DNA of 64,000 nucleotides from Acidobacteriota bacterium (GTDB taxonomy: Bacteria; Acidobacteriota; Vicinamibacteria; Vicinamibacterales; UBA823): positions 1 to 64,000 of the forward strand of contig PCAK01000043.1 of assembly GCA_002730525.1 (NCBI GenBank). Direction: 5' to 3'. Shown piece by piece: positions 26,231 to 36,698 of the stretch (position 1 is the first letter of the stretch; each line of letters begins with the position of its first letter). A program made the position numbers and the translations under genes. The notes below the pieces were generated by a model. It made no database searches. It was not told the DNA's origin and saw only the letters and a program-made list of their open reading frames with translations.

Positions 26231-26324
26231 GCGGCCTCCGCCGGTGACCCCTTCACCGCCCCATGGGTCGCCATCATGGCCCCCACCAGAAACGACGCGC
26301 GCATGTCGCGGCGACGAGCCAAGC

Positions 26325-26747
26325 CTACGCCCCGACGGGCGTGGCGGCCGGCTCGTAGGTGGCCGACGAACTCGACGTCTCCCAGACCCTGACCCTGACG
26401 ACCGGCAACCCGGCTGCCTGAACCTGGTCGTAGATGAGTCGCGCGATCCGTTCGACGGTGGGGTTACTCTCGACGAGAAAGACCGGCTCCCCCAGACGGC
26501 GGAGCGGTTCGACCAGCGGATCGTCCTCGCGCAGGATCATCTTGTGATCGATCTCCCGATCGATCCACCCCTTCACCAGCCGCTTGACGTCGCTGAAGTC
26601 ACACACCATGCTTCGCTGGTCGAGCGTGGCGGTCCGGATCTCCACTTCGGCCACAGCGTTGTGGCCGTGCGGGTGCTTGCAGATCCCGTCGTAGTCGAGC
26701 AGGCGATGCCCGTAGCAGAAGTCCACGCGCTTGACGACCGAATACAT
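26325..26747 (-). CDS. queD: 6-carboxytetrahydropterin synthase QueD
   Basis: A 140-residue QueD/PTPS-family enzyme that makes 6-carboxy-5,6,7,8-tetrahydropterin, the second step toward preQ0, queuosine and related 7-deazaguanines. Zinc histidines and the catalytic Cys lie in CYGHRLLDYDGICKHPHGHN, with a second conserved block at DHKMIL and ESNPTVERIARLIYDQ. The Cys before KHPHGHN favours QueD over eukaryotic-type PTPS. The start ATG 26747 fits the usual N-terminus (MYSVVKRVDF). It is divergent from queC with a 64-base gap. Confidence 0.92.
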   Translation of the reverse strand: MYSVVKRVDFCYGHRLLDYDGICKHPHGHNAVAEVEIRTATLDQRSMVCDFSDVKRLVKGWIDREIDHKMILREDDPLVEPLRRLGEPVFLVESNPTVERIARLIYDQVQAAGLPVVRVRVWETSSSSATYEPAATPVGA

Positions 26748-26811
26748 AGCGTCCTCGACTTGGCGTCGCCGCAACTCCGCGATGCCGCGGCGCGACGCAT
26801 TTGACTCTTGG

Positions 26812-27507
26812 ATGGTAGCCAAAGCCACGAAAGCCGGTCAAGGAACGGCGGTCCTCTGCTCCGCCGGCCTCGACAGTGCGGTCCTCGTCGCGGCGGAGTC
26901 GGCGGCCGGCGCCGGGCGCGTCCAGCCGGTGTACATCAGCGTGGGGCTGGCCTGGGAGACAGCGGAGATGGCGATGCTCGAGCGCCTGCTGACGGCTCCC
27001 TGCTACGCCGGCGTGCACACCGCCGCACGGCTGACCTGCGACATGCGGGACATCTACGCGAACTCGCACTGGGCCGTGCGCGGCGATCCGCCCGCGTACG
27101 ACACGCCAGACTCGGATGTCTATCTGGTAGGGCGAAACGCTGTCTTGCTGGCGAAGGTGGCCGTCTACTGCGCGCATCAGCACCTCGGCCGTATTGCCCT
27201 GGGCACGCTGGCCGACAATCCGTTTCCCGACGCGACGCAGGAGTTCCTCGATGCGATGGCCCGCGTGCTCTCGTGCGGGCTGGCCCACGAGATCACCGTC
27301 GCCACGCCGCTGGCCCGTTCGCGGAAGGCCGACGTCGTCAGGCTCGGCGTCGATCTCGGTGTGCCGCTGGAGCGAACGCTCTCATGCATGCGACCGGATG
27401 GCGGGCGCCACTGCGGCCTGTGCAGTAAGTGTCGCGAACGACGAGCCGCGTTCAGCGAGGCCGGGGTGAGCGACCCGGCGGTCTACGCCGCGCCGTCGCC
27501 CCGCTAG
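26812..27507 (+). CDS. queC: 7-cyano-7-deazaguanine synthase QueC
   Basis: A 231-residue PP-loop ATPase that converts 7-carboxy-7-deazaguanine to preQ0. The nucleotide loop is CSAGLDSAVL, with Ala where most members have Gly. The C-terminal zinc site CMRPDGGRHCGLCSKC carries four cysteines. ATG 26812 directly precedes the loop region. Together with divergent queD it supplies two of the four steps to preQ0; queE and folE are not in the window. It is a normal length for the family. Confidence 0.9.
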   Translation: MVAKATKAGQGTAVLCSAGLDSAVLVAAESAAGAGRVQPVYISVGLAWETAEMAMLERLLTAPCYAGVHTAARLTCDMRDIYANSHWAVRGDPPAYDTPDSDVYLVGRNAVLLAKVAVYCAHQHLGRIALGTLADNPFPDATQEFLDAMARVLSCGLAHEITVATPLARSRKADVVRLGVDLGVPLERTLSCMRPDGGRHCGLCSKCRERRAAFSEAGVSDPAVYAAPSPR

Positions 27508-27539
27508 CAGTCCGGCTGGTTCTGAGCGTCGAGGGCGGT

Positions 27540-28628
27540 TCACTCTGGCTTGGCGTCACGGGCGGCTTCCGCCTGACGCTTGAGGTCGGCCAGCAGCGCC
27601 TCGCGCCGCTGCATCAACCCACGGCGCGGTCGGCGGCCGTGGGCCGACCCGATCACGTACTCGCAGAACAGCGGAAACGCCACGGTCGAATCACAGTACG
27701 CCACAACGGTGTCCGGAAGGACGCCCGGGTTCACCTTCCCCCAACTGACCGCTTCGGCGGGGGTGGCACCAGAGAGGCCGCCCCAAACGACCTGATCCGT
27801 CGTAATCTGAATGAAATAGTCGTTCCCACCTTTCGGGATGCCGTAGACCTCCCACAGCGTCGGCTGTCCCTGCAGGTAGAAGTTCTTGGGCGAGCCACCA
27901 CCCAGAATGACGCACCCGTTCTGTTTCCCGGCCAGGATGATGGCGCACACTTCGTTCACGTCGAGGCTCGAATCGATCATGAACGTGCTGCCGTCGAGCA
28001 GCTCATTCGACGCGATGTTCATGCCGATGGAACTGTCCCCGGGTGAGGAGGTGTAGATCGGGACGTCGGCCGCGGCGGCGCTGGCCACCACCGAGTGCGC
28101 CTCGCAGCCTGGAAAGCGCTCGAGGAGATCCCGCCCGAGACGGTGGTGGAAGTCCGCGCTCGACATCGGCCCCTCGAGCCGCTCCCGCTGCAGGAAGTCC
28201 CGGATGTAGGCGTCTGTCTCGAGCAGCACCGACGAGGGGAACAGGATGTCGTAGATCCTGATAATGCCCTGCTCGTACAGCTCGACGTCGTCGAGAAACG
28301 GCGAGCCGCGGTGCAGCGTGAAGTTCATCGCGTAGTGCAGGTCGTGATAGAGGTTCGCGCCGGTGCTGATCAGAAAGTCGACTAGGCCCCGCTCCATCAG
28401 TTCGATCACGCAGCCCCCGAGCCCGGCCGGCGTCAGGGCGCCCGCCACCGTCAGACCGATCGTCGTATCGTTCTCGGGCGCGAGCATCTTGTCGGAGAAG
28501 ATGTGACACGCCTCGGACAGCCGGCCAGCATTGAAGGCCTGGAAGCCCTGGTCGATGAGGCGGCGCACATCATCGCTGCCCTGGGGCCGGTAGTACCTAA
28601 TGACTTTGCCGCCGAGATGTCCCGACAT
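27540..28628 (-). CDS. Deoxyhypusine-synthase-like protein
   Basis: A 362-residue member of the deoxyhypusine synthase family, NAD-dependent enzymes transferring an aminobutyl group from spermidine. The Rossmann-like core has TIGLTVAGALTPAGLGG, ISTGANLYHDLHYAM and GVILGGGSPK-type residues; the lysine of GGGSPKNF matches the catalytic lysine. Bacteria lack the eIF5A substrate, so bacterial relatives probably act on small amines, for example making homospermidine; this is inference. The chosen start (28628) omits ten poorly supported residues from the longer reading. The C-terminus is Arg/Ala-rich and probably disordered. Confidence 0.85.
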   Translation of the reverse strand: MSGHLGGKVIRYYRPQGSDDVRRLIDQGFQAFNAGRLSEACHIFSDKMLAPENDTTIGLTVAGALTPAGLGGCVIELMERGLVDFLISTGANLYHDLHYAMNFTLHRGSPFLDDVELYEQGIIRIYDILFPSSVLLETDAYIRDFLQRERLEGPMSSADFHHRLGRDLLERFPGCEAHSVVASAAAADVPIYTSSPGDSSIGMNIASNELLDGSTFMIDSSLDVNEVCAIILAGKQNGCVILGGGSPKNFYLQGQPTLWEVYGIPKGGNDYFIQITTDQVVWGGLSGATPAEAVSWGKVNPGVLPDTVVAYCDSTVAFPLFCEYVIGSAHGRRPRRGLMQRREALLADLKRQAEAARDAKPE

Positions 28629-28826
28629 GGCGGGTGAACCGGGAGCACGGTGAGGCACGCGTATTCCTCCGGAAGCCGTGAACCGAACGGGAGCATCTGC
28701 CCGAACAGCCGTTCCAGCCCATGAAACCGGGCCGGCGGCTAGAGCTTAACATCTCCAATCGGCCCGAATGGGTCCGGTCCCTCTTGCTATGTCATCGAAA
28801 ATGTTCAAAATAGGTACAGTGTAGAG

Positions 28827-29264
28827 TGGCTGGCAGGTCGGCTGCTGGCGCGCTACTGCGCGGCCAATGGACTGGCTATCGACAGCAAGTCGTTCGCGAA
28901 GGACGCGCTGGACCGGCTGTCGCGGTATCACTGGCCCGGCAATATTCGCGAGTTGGAAAGCACCGTCTCACGCGCGGCGCTGTCATCGCCGGGGCGGACC
29001 ATTCGAGGCCAGGACGTCGAGTTTCTCCACGCCAGCGACGCGCCCGTCGATGAGCAGCGGGAACGTCTGCCGTCGCTGCGGGAGGCCGAACGGACGCACA
29101 TCGTCCGGGTGCTGGACGAGGTCGGCTGGAACAAGAAACAGGCGTCGGAGATCCTCGAGATCAGCCGGGGCACGCTGTACCGCAAGATCCTCGAGTTCGA
29201 CCTCCAGCCCGACGCCCACGTGAAGGGCGTGCGCGGCCGGGCCCGCAGCGCGGACGCCGGATAG
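28827..29264 (+). pseudogene. 5'-truncated remnant of a sigma54-dependent (NtrC-type) regulator
   Basis: The reading frame encodes only the end of an NtrC-type AAA+ domain (LLARYCAANGLAIDSKSFAK, HWPGNIRELES) and the C-terminal Fis-type helix-turn-helix (EAERTHIVRVLDEVGWNKKQ, ISRGTLYRKILEF). The receiver and most of the ATPase are missing. No ATG exists upstream, and an in-frame TAG lies at 28740. A TTG at 28953 could start a Fis-like peptide of 103 residues. The sequence before it (28629-28826) contains no gene that I can see, only an AT-rich patch. Its stop is 20 bases before the HD-GYP gene. Confidence 0.75.
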
Positions 29265-29284
29265 GCCGAACGAACGGACCTCGC

Positions 29285-31771
29285 ATGAAGCAGCTGCCGC
29301 GCCTCGCGAAGATCTACGTCGGCGCCATGGTCACCGGCGGCGGCGCGCTCCTCGTGATCTGCTTCCCGCGGGCCGAGTTCGCGGATCCCGTCCTCTTCGG
29401 CGTGCTGCTGGCTCTGTCTTCGATCAGCTCCGTCTTCAAGGTCAGCCTGCCGCTGTCGCGCGGGAGATCGACAATGTCGATCTCCTACGCCGTGGACTTT
29501 GCGGCACTGCTGCTGATCGGCCCGCACGAGACCATGCTGGTCGCGGCGGCCAGCGCGTGGACGCAATCCACGTTCAAGATCCAGGAACGCAGTCCGCTGT
29601 ACCGGAAGCTGTTCAGCATGGCGTGTCTCGTGGTCGCAGTGCAGGCCGCCGGATGGGTCTACGCGCAGCTGGGCGGCACGATCGGCGAGTTCGTGCTGCT
29701 GTCGCTGCCCCTACCGCTGGCGGGCGCGGTCGCGACGTTCTTCGTGATGAACACCGCGCCGATCGCGCTGGCGATCGCCCTGACCACGCAGCAGCCGGTC
29801 TGGCGAGTGTGGAAGGAGAACTTTCGGTGGAGCACGCCGAGCTACTTCGCGGGCGCGGGCGCCGCCGCCGTCACGGCGATCATCATCGACCAATCGGGAC
29901 GGTGGCTGGTGCCGTTGGCCGCCGCACCGCTCTACCTCACCTATCGCACCTACAAGGTGTACCTGGGCCGGATCGAGGATGAGCAGCGCCACGTGAAAGA
30001 GGTCTCCGACCTGCACCTGGCGACCATCGAGGCGCTCGCGCGCGCGATCGACGCGAAGGACCAGACCTCGCAGAATCACATCCGGCGTGTCCAAGTCTAC
30101 GCCGCTGGTCTGGCGCGCGCGGCCGGCATGGCCGACTCCGAGATTCAGGCGGTCAAGACCGCCGCGCTCCTGCACGACATCGGCAAGCTCGCCGTGCCCG
30201 AACACATTCTGTCGAAGCCTGGCCCGTTGACGCAGGAGGAGTTCCGGACGATTCGCGCGCACCCCCAGGTCGGCGCCGACATCATCGATGCTGTGCCGTT
30301 CCCGTATCCGGTGGCCCCGCTCATCCGGAACCACCACGAGCGATGGGACGGTCATGGGTATCCGACGGGCCTGAGCGGCGAGGAGATCCCGAGGGGTGCC
30401 CGCATCCTGGCGATCGTCGACTACTTCGACGCGATCATGGCCGATCGGCCGTATCACAAGGCGATGGACGCCGAGCAGGCCCTGACGCTGCTCAAGCAGG
30501 AGGCTGGCAAGGCGCTCGACCCCTCACTGGTGACGCGGTTCATCGAGGTGTTGCCGGAACTCGAAATCGAGGCTGACCTCGAAGATCGGCCGCCACGGCG
30601 TTCGAGAGACCTCGGGCCGTCTGAACCCGACGATAGTCAGCCCGCGACCGGGTTGTCGTCGGAAGGCCCTGGTCAACCGACCGTGTTCGAAGATATCGCA
30701 CGCGCGCATCGAGAGATCTACGCCCTCTACGAAATCGCGCAGGCGATGGGCGGCAGTCTGGGTATCTCCGACACGATGGCGCTCATCACCTCCAAGCTGA
30801 GCAATCTGGTGCCGTTCTCGAGCTGCGCGCTCTTCCTCTTCGACGAAGAGCATGACCTGGTCCGATGCCGCTTCGCGTCCGGCACCGACGCCGATCTGCT
30901 GAAGCAGCTCAGCGTGCCGACCGGCGCCGGCGTCACGGGGTGGGTCGCGCAGAATCGCCGAGCGCTTGTCAACGCAAGGCCAAACGCCGACCTGGAGGTA
31001 GCCACACCCAGCCTGACGGGGAGCACGCAGCTACAGTCGGCGCTGGCCTGCCCGCTCGTCTTGCACGACCGATTCATCGGAACGCTGGCCGTCTACCACG
31101 TCGAACCATCGTTCTACCGCGACGATCACCGCCGCCTCCTGGACCGCGTGTCGGAGCAGGCCGCCGCCGTCATCAACAACTCGATCTTGTTCGAGCAGAC
31201 GCAGGAGGACTCGCTCACCGATCCGCTGACGGGGCTGCCCAATACGCGGTTCATGTTCATGCATCTATCGCGCGAACTCGCGCGGGCCGACCGTCTCGAA
31301 TCGCAGACAGCGCTGATGGTGATGGATCTCGACAACTTCAAGAACGTCAACGACACCCACGGCCACCATGTCGGCGACCGGGCGCTATGCGAGGTCGCGA
31401 CCATCCTCCGGGCCGGTATCCGCCCGTACGACATCTGTGTGCGCTACGCCGGCGACGAGTTCATCGTCGTGCTGTCGGGTTGCTCGGACGAGGAAGCGGA
31501 GAACAAGCGTCTGGAACTGCAGGCCGCCGTCGACGGGCTGGCGTTCGAGGCCCAACCGGGCAAGCAGATCGCCCTCGGCATGAGCATCGGCAAAGCGGTC
31601 TTCCCGCACGACGGTGAGGCGTACGAGGCGCTGTTGGCCGTGGCCGACAAGCGGATGTATCAGGATAAGAACAAGCGGAAACGGCGGACACGCCGCAGCG
31701 CTCGCGGTCCCGACGATGGCCCGAGCGACGGGCCCGACGTCGGCGGCCCACCCGCCGCCTCGGGACTCTGA
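29285..31771 (+). CDS. Membrane HD-GYP / GAF / GGDEF signalling protein
   Basis: An 828-residue protein combining opposite cyclic-di-GMP modules. Residues about 1-230 hold six or so membrane helices, a sensory region. An HD-GYP phosphodiesterase domain (about 250-430) has HD in LLHDIGKLAVPEHIL near 297 and GYP in RWDGHGYPTGL near 357. A Pro/Asp-rich linker is followed by a GAF domain (about 475-640) and a C-terminal diguanylate cyclase domain (about 650-805) whose signature reads AGDEF near 721. The first Gly is replaced by Ala, a change some active cyclases tolerate. The last 25 residues are basic then acidic and disordered. It could both make and degrade the messenger. Confidence 0.92.
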   Translation: MKQLPRLAKIYVGAMVTGGGALLVICFPRAEFADPVLFGVLLALSSISSVFKVSLPLSRGRSTMSISYAVDFAALLLIGPHETMLVAAASAWTQSTFKIQERSPLYRKLFSMACLVVAVQAAGWVYAQLGGTIGEFVLLSLPLPLAGAVATFFVMNTAPIALAIALTTQQPVWRVWKENFRWSTPSYFAGAGAAAVTAIIIDQSGRWLVPLAAAPLYLTYRTYKVYLGRIEDEQRHVKEVSDLHLATIEALARAIDAKDQTSQNHIRRVQVYAAGLARAAGMADSEIQAVKTAALLHDIGKLAVPEHILSKPGPLTQEEFRTIRAHPQVGADIIDAVPFPYPVAPLIRNHHERWDGHGYPTGLSGEEIPRGARILAIVDYFDAIMADRPYHKAMDAEQALTLLKQEAGKALDPSLVTRFIEVLPELEIEADLEDRPPRRSRDLGPSEPDDSQPATGLSSEGPGQPTVFEDIARAHREIYALYEIAQAMGGSLGISDTMALITSKLSNLVPFSSCALFLFDEEHDLVRCRFASGTDADLLKQLSVPTGAGVTGWVAQNRRALVNARPNADLEVATPSLTGSTQLQSALACPLVLHDRFIGTLAVYHVEPSFYRDDHRRLLDRVSEQAAAVINNSILFEQTQEDSLTDPLTGLPNTRFMFMHLSRELARADRLESQTALMVMDLDNFKNVNDTHGHHVGDRALCEVATILRAGIRPYDICVRYAGDEFIVVLSGCSDEEAENKRLELQAAVDGLAFEAQPGKQIALGMSIGKAVFPHDGEAYEALLAVADKRMYQDKNKRKRRTRRSARGPDDGPSDGPDVGGPPAASGL

Positions 31772-31782
31772 AGATCGAACTC

Positions 31783-32022
31783 CTAATCGACCCAGTCAGG
31801 GCGGCGTCCCGAGAGCGCCACCGCGAGCAGCGCCGCACCGGTGGCGCCGAGCACCAACCCAGAGCCGTCGGTCAGCCAGGACTCCCATCGAAACTTGCCA
31901 ACGGCGAGCGCGACCGCCGGAGCCATCAGTGTCGCCCCGACCGGCAGGGCCACGCGCCGGTCGAGAGTCAGGCGCAGCACCGAGCCCCGCACCCGCCTGA
32001 GAACCGGTGCGCTCATTGCCAC
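31783..32022 (-). CDS. Small membrane protein
   Basis: A 79-residue protein with two hydrophobic segments (ALPVGATLMAPAVALAVGKF and GLVLGATGAALLAVALSG) and basic ends. Family unknown. It overlaps the end of the BON lipoprotein gene by 10 bases on the same strand, which suggests coupled translation. It converges on the HD-GYP gene 12 bases away. Confidence 0.55.
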   Translation of the reverse strand: MAMSAPVLRRVRGSVLRLTLDRRVALPVGATLMAPAVALAVGKFRWESWLTDGSGLVLGATGAALLAVALSGRRPDWVD

Positions 32023-32378
32023 GAGGCGCCGCGCCGCCGGGAGGCGGACAGGGCATCGAGGTGATCGTCCGGGGCTATCCGGAGCCGCAACTCGACGCCG
32101 ACGACGCCGTCCACGGTCCGGGCCACCGCATCCGCATGGACCGCTTGTTGCTCGGCCCGCACCTCCCCGGTCAGCGTGACGGTGCCGGCGAGTGTGTCGA
32201 CCGTGATCGACAGGCCGTCCAGCAGCGGATCGCTGAGGATCGCTCGCGTGACGCGCGCGGTGATCGAGGCATCATCGTAGGTGGTCACGAGGGTCGGTCC
32301 GCAGGCACCCACGGCCACCGCGAGCATGCCGGCCGCGCAGCCGATACCGACCGCCGATCTCAGGACAGCAGCCCTCAC
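32013..32378 (-). CDS. BON-domain lipoprotein
   Basis: A 121-residue exported protein. A signal peptide ends in a lipobox (LAVAVGAC, Cys26). A single BON domain follows: DDASITARVTRAILSDPLLD, ITVDTLAGTVTLTGEVRAEQ, DAVARTVDGVVGVELRL. BON domains bind phospholipid and often occur in envelope maintenance proteins such as OsmY and DolP, usually with two copies; this has one. It begins directly after the fabI stop, so the three genes 33155-31783 probably form one transcript. Confidence 0.85.
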   Translation of the reverse strand: MRAAVLRSAVGIGCAAGMLAVAVGACGPTLVTTYDDASITARVTRAILSDPLLDGLSITVDTLAGTVTLTGEVRAEQQAVHADAVARTVDGVVGVELRLRIAPDDHLDALSASRRRGASWQ

Positions 32379-33155
32379 CTAGAGCCCCATGGCGTGATAC
32401 CCGCCGTCGGCGAGGAGCACTTCCCCCGTGACGGCGCGGCCCGCATCGCTCAACAGGAACATCGCGGCATCGGCAACCTCACCAGCCTCGACGTTGCGTC
32501 GAAGTGGCGCGCGTTCTCGGTAGACCGAGAGGATGTCGGAAAACCCCGAGATGCCCGCCGCCGCCAGCGTCTTGATCGGCCCGGCCGAGATGGCGTTCAC
32601 GCGGATCTGCTGCGGCCCGAGCTCGCTCGCCAGGTATCTGACGCTCGCCTCGAGCGCGGCCTTCGCCACACCCATCACGTTGTAGTTCGGAAAGACCCGT
32701 TCACTCCCGAGATAGGTCAGCGTCAGCAGGCTGCCGCCCTCGCGGCGCACCATCAACGGCGCCGTCGCCTGAGCCAACGCCACGAGGGAGTAGACGCTGA
32801 CGTCGAGCGCGATCTGAAAATCGCCACGCGCTGTTTGCAGGAACGGCTCTTTGATCGCTTCGCGCGGCGCGAACGCCGCGGCGTGGACGAGAAAGTCCAG
32901 CCCCCCGAACTCGCGGTCGAGGCTCGCCGCCACGGCGGCGATCTGATCGTCCTGCGAGACGTCGCACGGCAGGATCAGCGGCAACTGAGTCAACGTCTCG
33001 GCAAGCTTGCGGACGTTGCCTTCGAGCCGCTCGTTGACATAGGTCAGCGCCAGGCGCGCCCCAGCGCGGTCGGCCGCCTGCGCGATCGCCCATGCGATCG
33101 ACCGATTGTTGGCGATGCCGACGATGAGGCCATGCTTGCCGGAGAGATCGCTCAT
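32379..33155 (-). CDS. fabI: Enoyl-[acyl-carrier-protein] reductase FabI
   Basis: A 258-residue NADH-dependent short-chain reductase that completes each cycle of fatty acid elongation. Key features are the N-terminal GIANNRSIAWAIA nucleotide loop of FabI, DFLVHAAAFAPREA, the catalytic Tyr-x6-Lys in YNVMGVAKAALE preceded by TYLGSERVFPN, and AISAGPIKTLAAAGI. MSDLSGKHG at 33155 is the usual start; ATGs at 33164, 33176 and 33194 are in frame but less likely. Triclosan-type inhibitors target this family. Confidence 0.94.
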   Translation of the reverse strand: MSDLSGKHGLIVGIANNRSIAWAIAQAADRAGARLALTYVNERLEGNVRKLAETLTQLPLILPCDVSQDDQIAAVAASLDREFGGLDFLVHAAAFAPREAIKEPFLQTARGDFQIALDVSVYSLVALAQATAPLMVRREGGSLLTLTYLGSERVFPNYNVMGVAKAALEASVRYLASELGPQQIRVNAISAGPIKTLAAAGISGFSDILSVYRERAPLRRNVEAGEVADAAMFLLSDAGRAVTGEVLLADGGYHAMGL

Positions 33156-33230
33156 GGGGAACATACCTCGAACCATGCTGGTGGGCGGACCCACCGCACC
33201 GTCTCGTCGGACCGAACCGCGATCGTACGA

Positions 33231-33923
33231 TCAGGATGACTTCTTGCCGCGCCGCGCGGATCGCGAGCGTGACTTCGAACGCTCGGACGAGCGCCCCGGA
33301 CGCCGGTTGCCAGAGTCTGTGTTGGACTGGGAACGCCCCCCGTCGCGGGAGCGGCTGGCAAAGCCACCGCCGCTCCCCTGACCGCCATTGCCTGCCTGCC
33401 GTTTCCCCGAGCCCCACCCGTTGCCGTCCCGGCCGTTGCCGTTTCGGCCGTTCGACTGACGGATGGTGAACTCATGCGTGCGCCGCTCGGAGACCTGTCC
33501 CTCGATGCGCGGCAGTGTCGCGCGGATCAGTGGTCGGCGTACTGGACCTTCGTCCTTCTGGGGCGCGGATTCCCCGAGTTGGGCGTTCTCGTCTGCGTCT
33601 GCGTCTGCGTCTGCGTCTTCAGTGGCCATCATGACATCCGGTGAGACGGCCGGCGTGGTTGCCGACTCGGGGGCCGCCGCGGTGTCCTCCGCGCTCGCGG
33701 CCCCGGCCGTGGCCGGCGCATCGAGCGCAGCCGCGGCTTTGGATTTGCGTTTCGGCGGCACCTTGGCCGCCTTGTACTCGTGTTCGGCGTCGCACGTCGA
33801 GCAACGTGTCTGTTTGATCTCGTCGGACACAATCGCGACGACGGCGTGGTTCGTGACGCGGCGCTCACGCGGACAGTAGTCATCCACGTGGTCACCCAGC
33901 CGCAGCCGGCGTTCTTGCTTCAA
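33231..33923 (-). CDS. Low-complexity protein with a putative zinc site
   Basis: A 230-residue protein of unknown function. The first 55 residues are compact and carry three cysteines (DDYCPRERR, RCSTCDAEHEY) plus a histidine, suggesting a small zinc-binding domain. A basic patch (PPKRKSKAAAA) leads into an Ala/acidic stretch with a DADADADAD repeat. The last 70 residues are Arg, Gly, Ser and Asn-rich with GNGRNGNGR-type repeats resembling RNA-binding RG tails. The layout (zinc knuckle plus RGG-like tail) suggests nucleic acid binding, but this is only an impression. Confidence 0.6.
   Translation of the reverse strand: MKQERRLRLGDHVDDYCPRERRVTNHAVVAIVSDEIKQTRCSTCDAEHEYKAAKVPPKRKSKAAAALDAPATAGAASAEDTAAAPESATTPAVSPDVMMATEDADADADADENAQLGESAPQKDEGPVRRPLIRATLPRIEGQVSERRTHEFTIRQSNGRNGNGRDGNGWGSGKRQAGNGGQGSGGGFASRSRDGGRSQSNTDSGNRRPGRSSERSKSRSRSARRGKKSS
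33591..33620. repeat. Hexanucleotide tandem repeat (GTCTGC)
   Basis: Four perfect copies of GTCTGC and one imperfect copy lie inside the low-complexity gene and encode alternating Asp-Ala on the minus strand. Because the unit is six bases, copy-number change would alter protein length without shifting frame. Confidence 0.8.
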
Positions 33924-34028
33924 ACCCTAAAACCCAGGACTTCGAAAAGGAGTGCTCGTGCAGGCAAGAAGAGTGTAGCAGAGGACCCTGTGACGACGCA
34001 ACCATGGTTGCATCGCACGCACCTGCCG

Positions 34029-35425
<1,397 letters not shown>

Positions 35426-35429
<4 letters not shown>

Positions 35430-36661
35430 CCCCCGCTCTTCTGCGCTTTGGCCGCCGCGGTTGGGCGAAGTCCTTCCGGCGCCTTGCGCGCGGCCGTCTC
35501 GACCGGCAGCCCGAAGATCTTGATGAAGCCTTCGGCGGCAGTGTGATCGAACTGATCCTCGGCATCGTAGGTCGCCAGCGCATGCTCGTAGAGCGCAAAC
35601 GGCGACTGGCGGCCGACCACCCGGCAGTCGCCCTTGAAGAGCTTGAGCCGGATCGTGCCGGTCACGCGCGTCTGCACGTAGGCCGTGAACGCGTCGATCG
35701 CTTCACGTGTCGGCGTGAACCAGAGGCCGTCGTAGACGAGGTCGGCATAGGTCCCGGCGAGGTCGCGCTTCAACCGCTCGAGATCACGCGGGATGACCAT
35801 CATCTCCAGCTCGCGATGCGCCATGTGCAGGACGGTCGCCGCGGGCGCCTCGTAGATCTCCCGCGACTTGATGCCGACGAGCCGGTTCTCCACCATGTCG
35901 ATCCGCCCAACGCCGTGGGAGCCGGCGATCGTGTCCACGCTGTGAATCAATTCGAGGAGCGGCATGGCGACTCCGTTCACCTCGGTCGGGACACCCTCCG
36001 CGAACTGGATCTCGACGTAGGCCGGAGCATCCGGACACTCGGACGGCGACCGGGTCATCGTGTAGATCTCCTCCGGCGGCTCGGTCCACGGATCCTCGAG
36101 CACGCCGCACTCGATCGACCGGCCCCAGAGATTTGAATCGGTGCTGTAAGGACTGTCGACCGTGGCCGGCACCGGGATGCCGCGCTGCTCGGCGTAGGCG
36201 ATCTCATCGGGCCGACTCATCTGCCAGACGCGGGCGGGCGCAATGACGCGAATGGCCGGGTTCAGGGCCCGGGCCGAGACATCGATCCGCACCTGATCGT
36301 TGCCCTTGCCGGTGCACCCATGGGCGATGGCCGTCGCGTCTTCCATCTCGGCGATCTCGATGAGGCGCTTGGCAATCAGCGGCCGGCCCAGCGACGTCGC
36401 CATCGGGTACCGGCCTTCGTACAACGCACCGACTTGCAAATTCGGAAGGATGTACTCGCGCACGAACTCCTCCCGCACGTCGAGCACATGGGCCCTGACG
36501 GCGCCCACCGCCAGCGCACGCTCACGAACGTCGTCGAGCTCCTTGCCCTGCCCCATGTCGAGCGTCACGGCGATGATCTCGGCGTCGTGCTGCTCGGCCA
36601 GCCACGGAATGGCGATCGAGGTATCGAGGCCGCCCGAATATGCGAGTACGATCCGTTCCAT
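35426..36661 (-). CDS. argG: Argininosuccinate synthase
   Basis: A 411-residue enzyme joining citrulline and aspartate with ATP. The N-terminal P-loop reads VLAYSGGLDTSIAIPWL, and ATAIAHGCTGKGNDQVRID and VDSPYSTDSNLWGRSIE are diagnostic of the family. The start ATG 36661 gives the standard MERIVLAYSGG N-terminus. It lies 37 bases after argR and overlaps argH. Its C-terminal 20 residues are Ala/Lys-rich and probably flexible. Confidence 0.95.
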
Positions 36662-36698
36662 CAGTTCATCTCCTTCTCGATTTGCACAGTCTTCAGCG

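Noticed and set aside
28827-28845. Sigma54-like -24/-12 sequence TGGCAGG-N4-CTGC
   Set aside because: Two mismatches to consensus, and it falls inside the coding remnant of an NtrC-type protein, where the match is best explained by codons.
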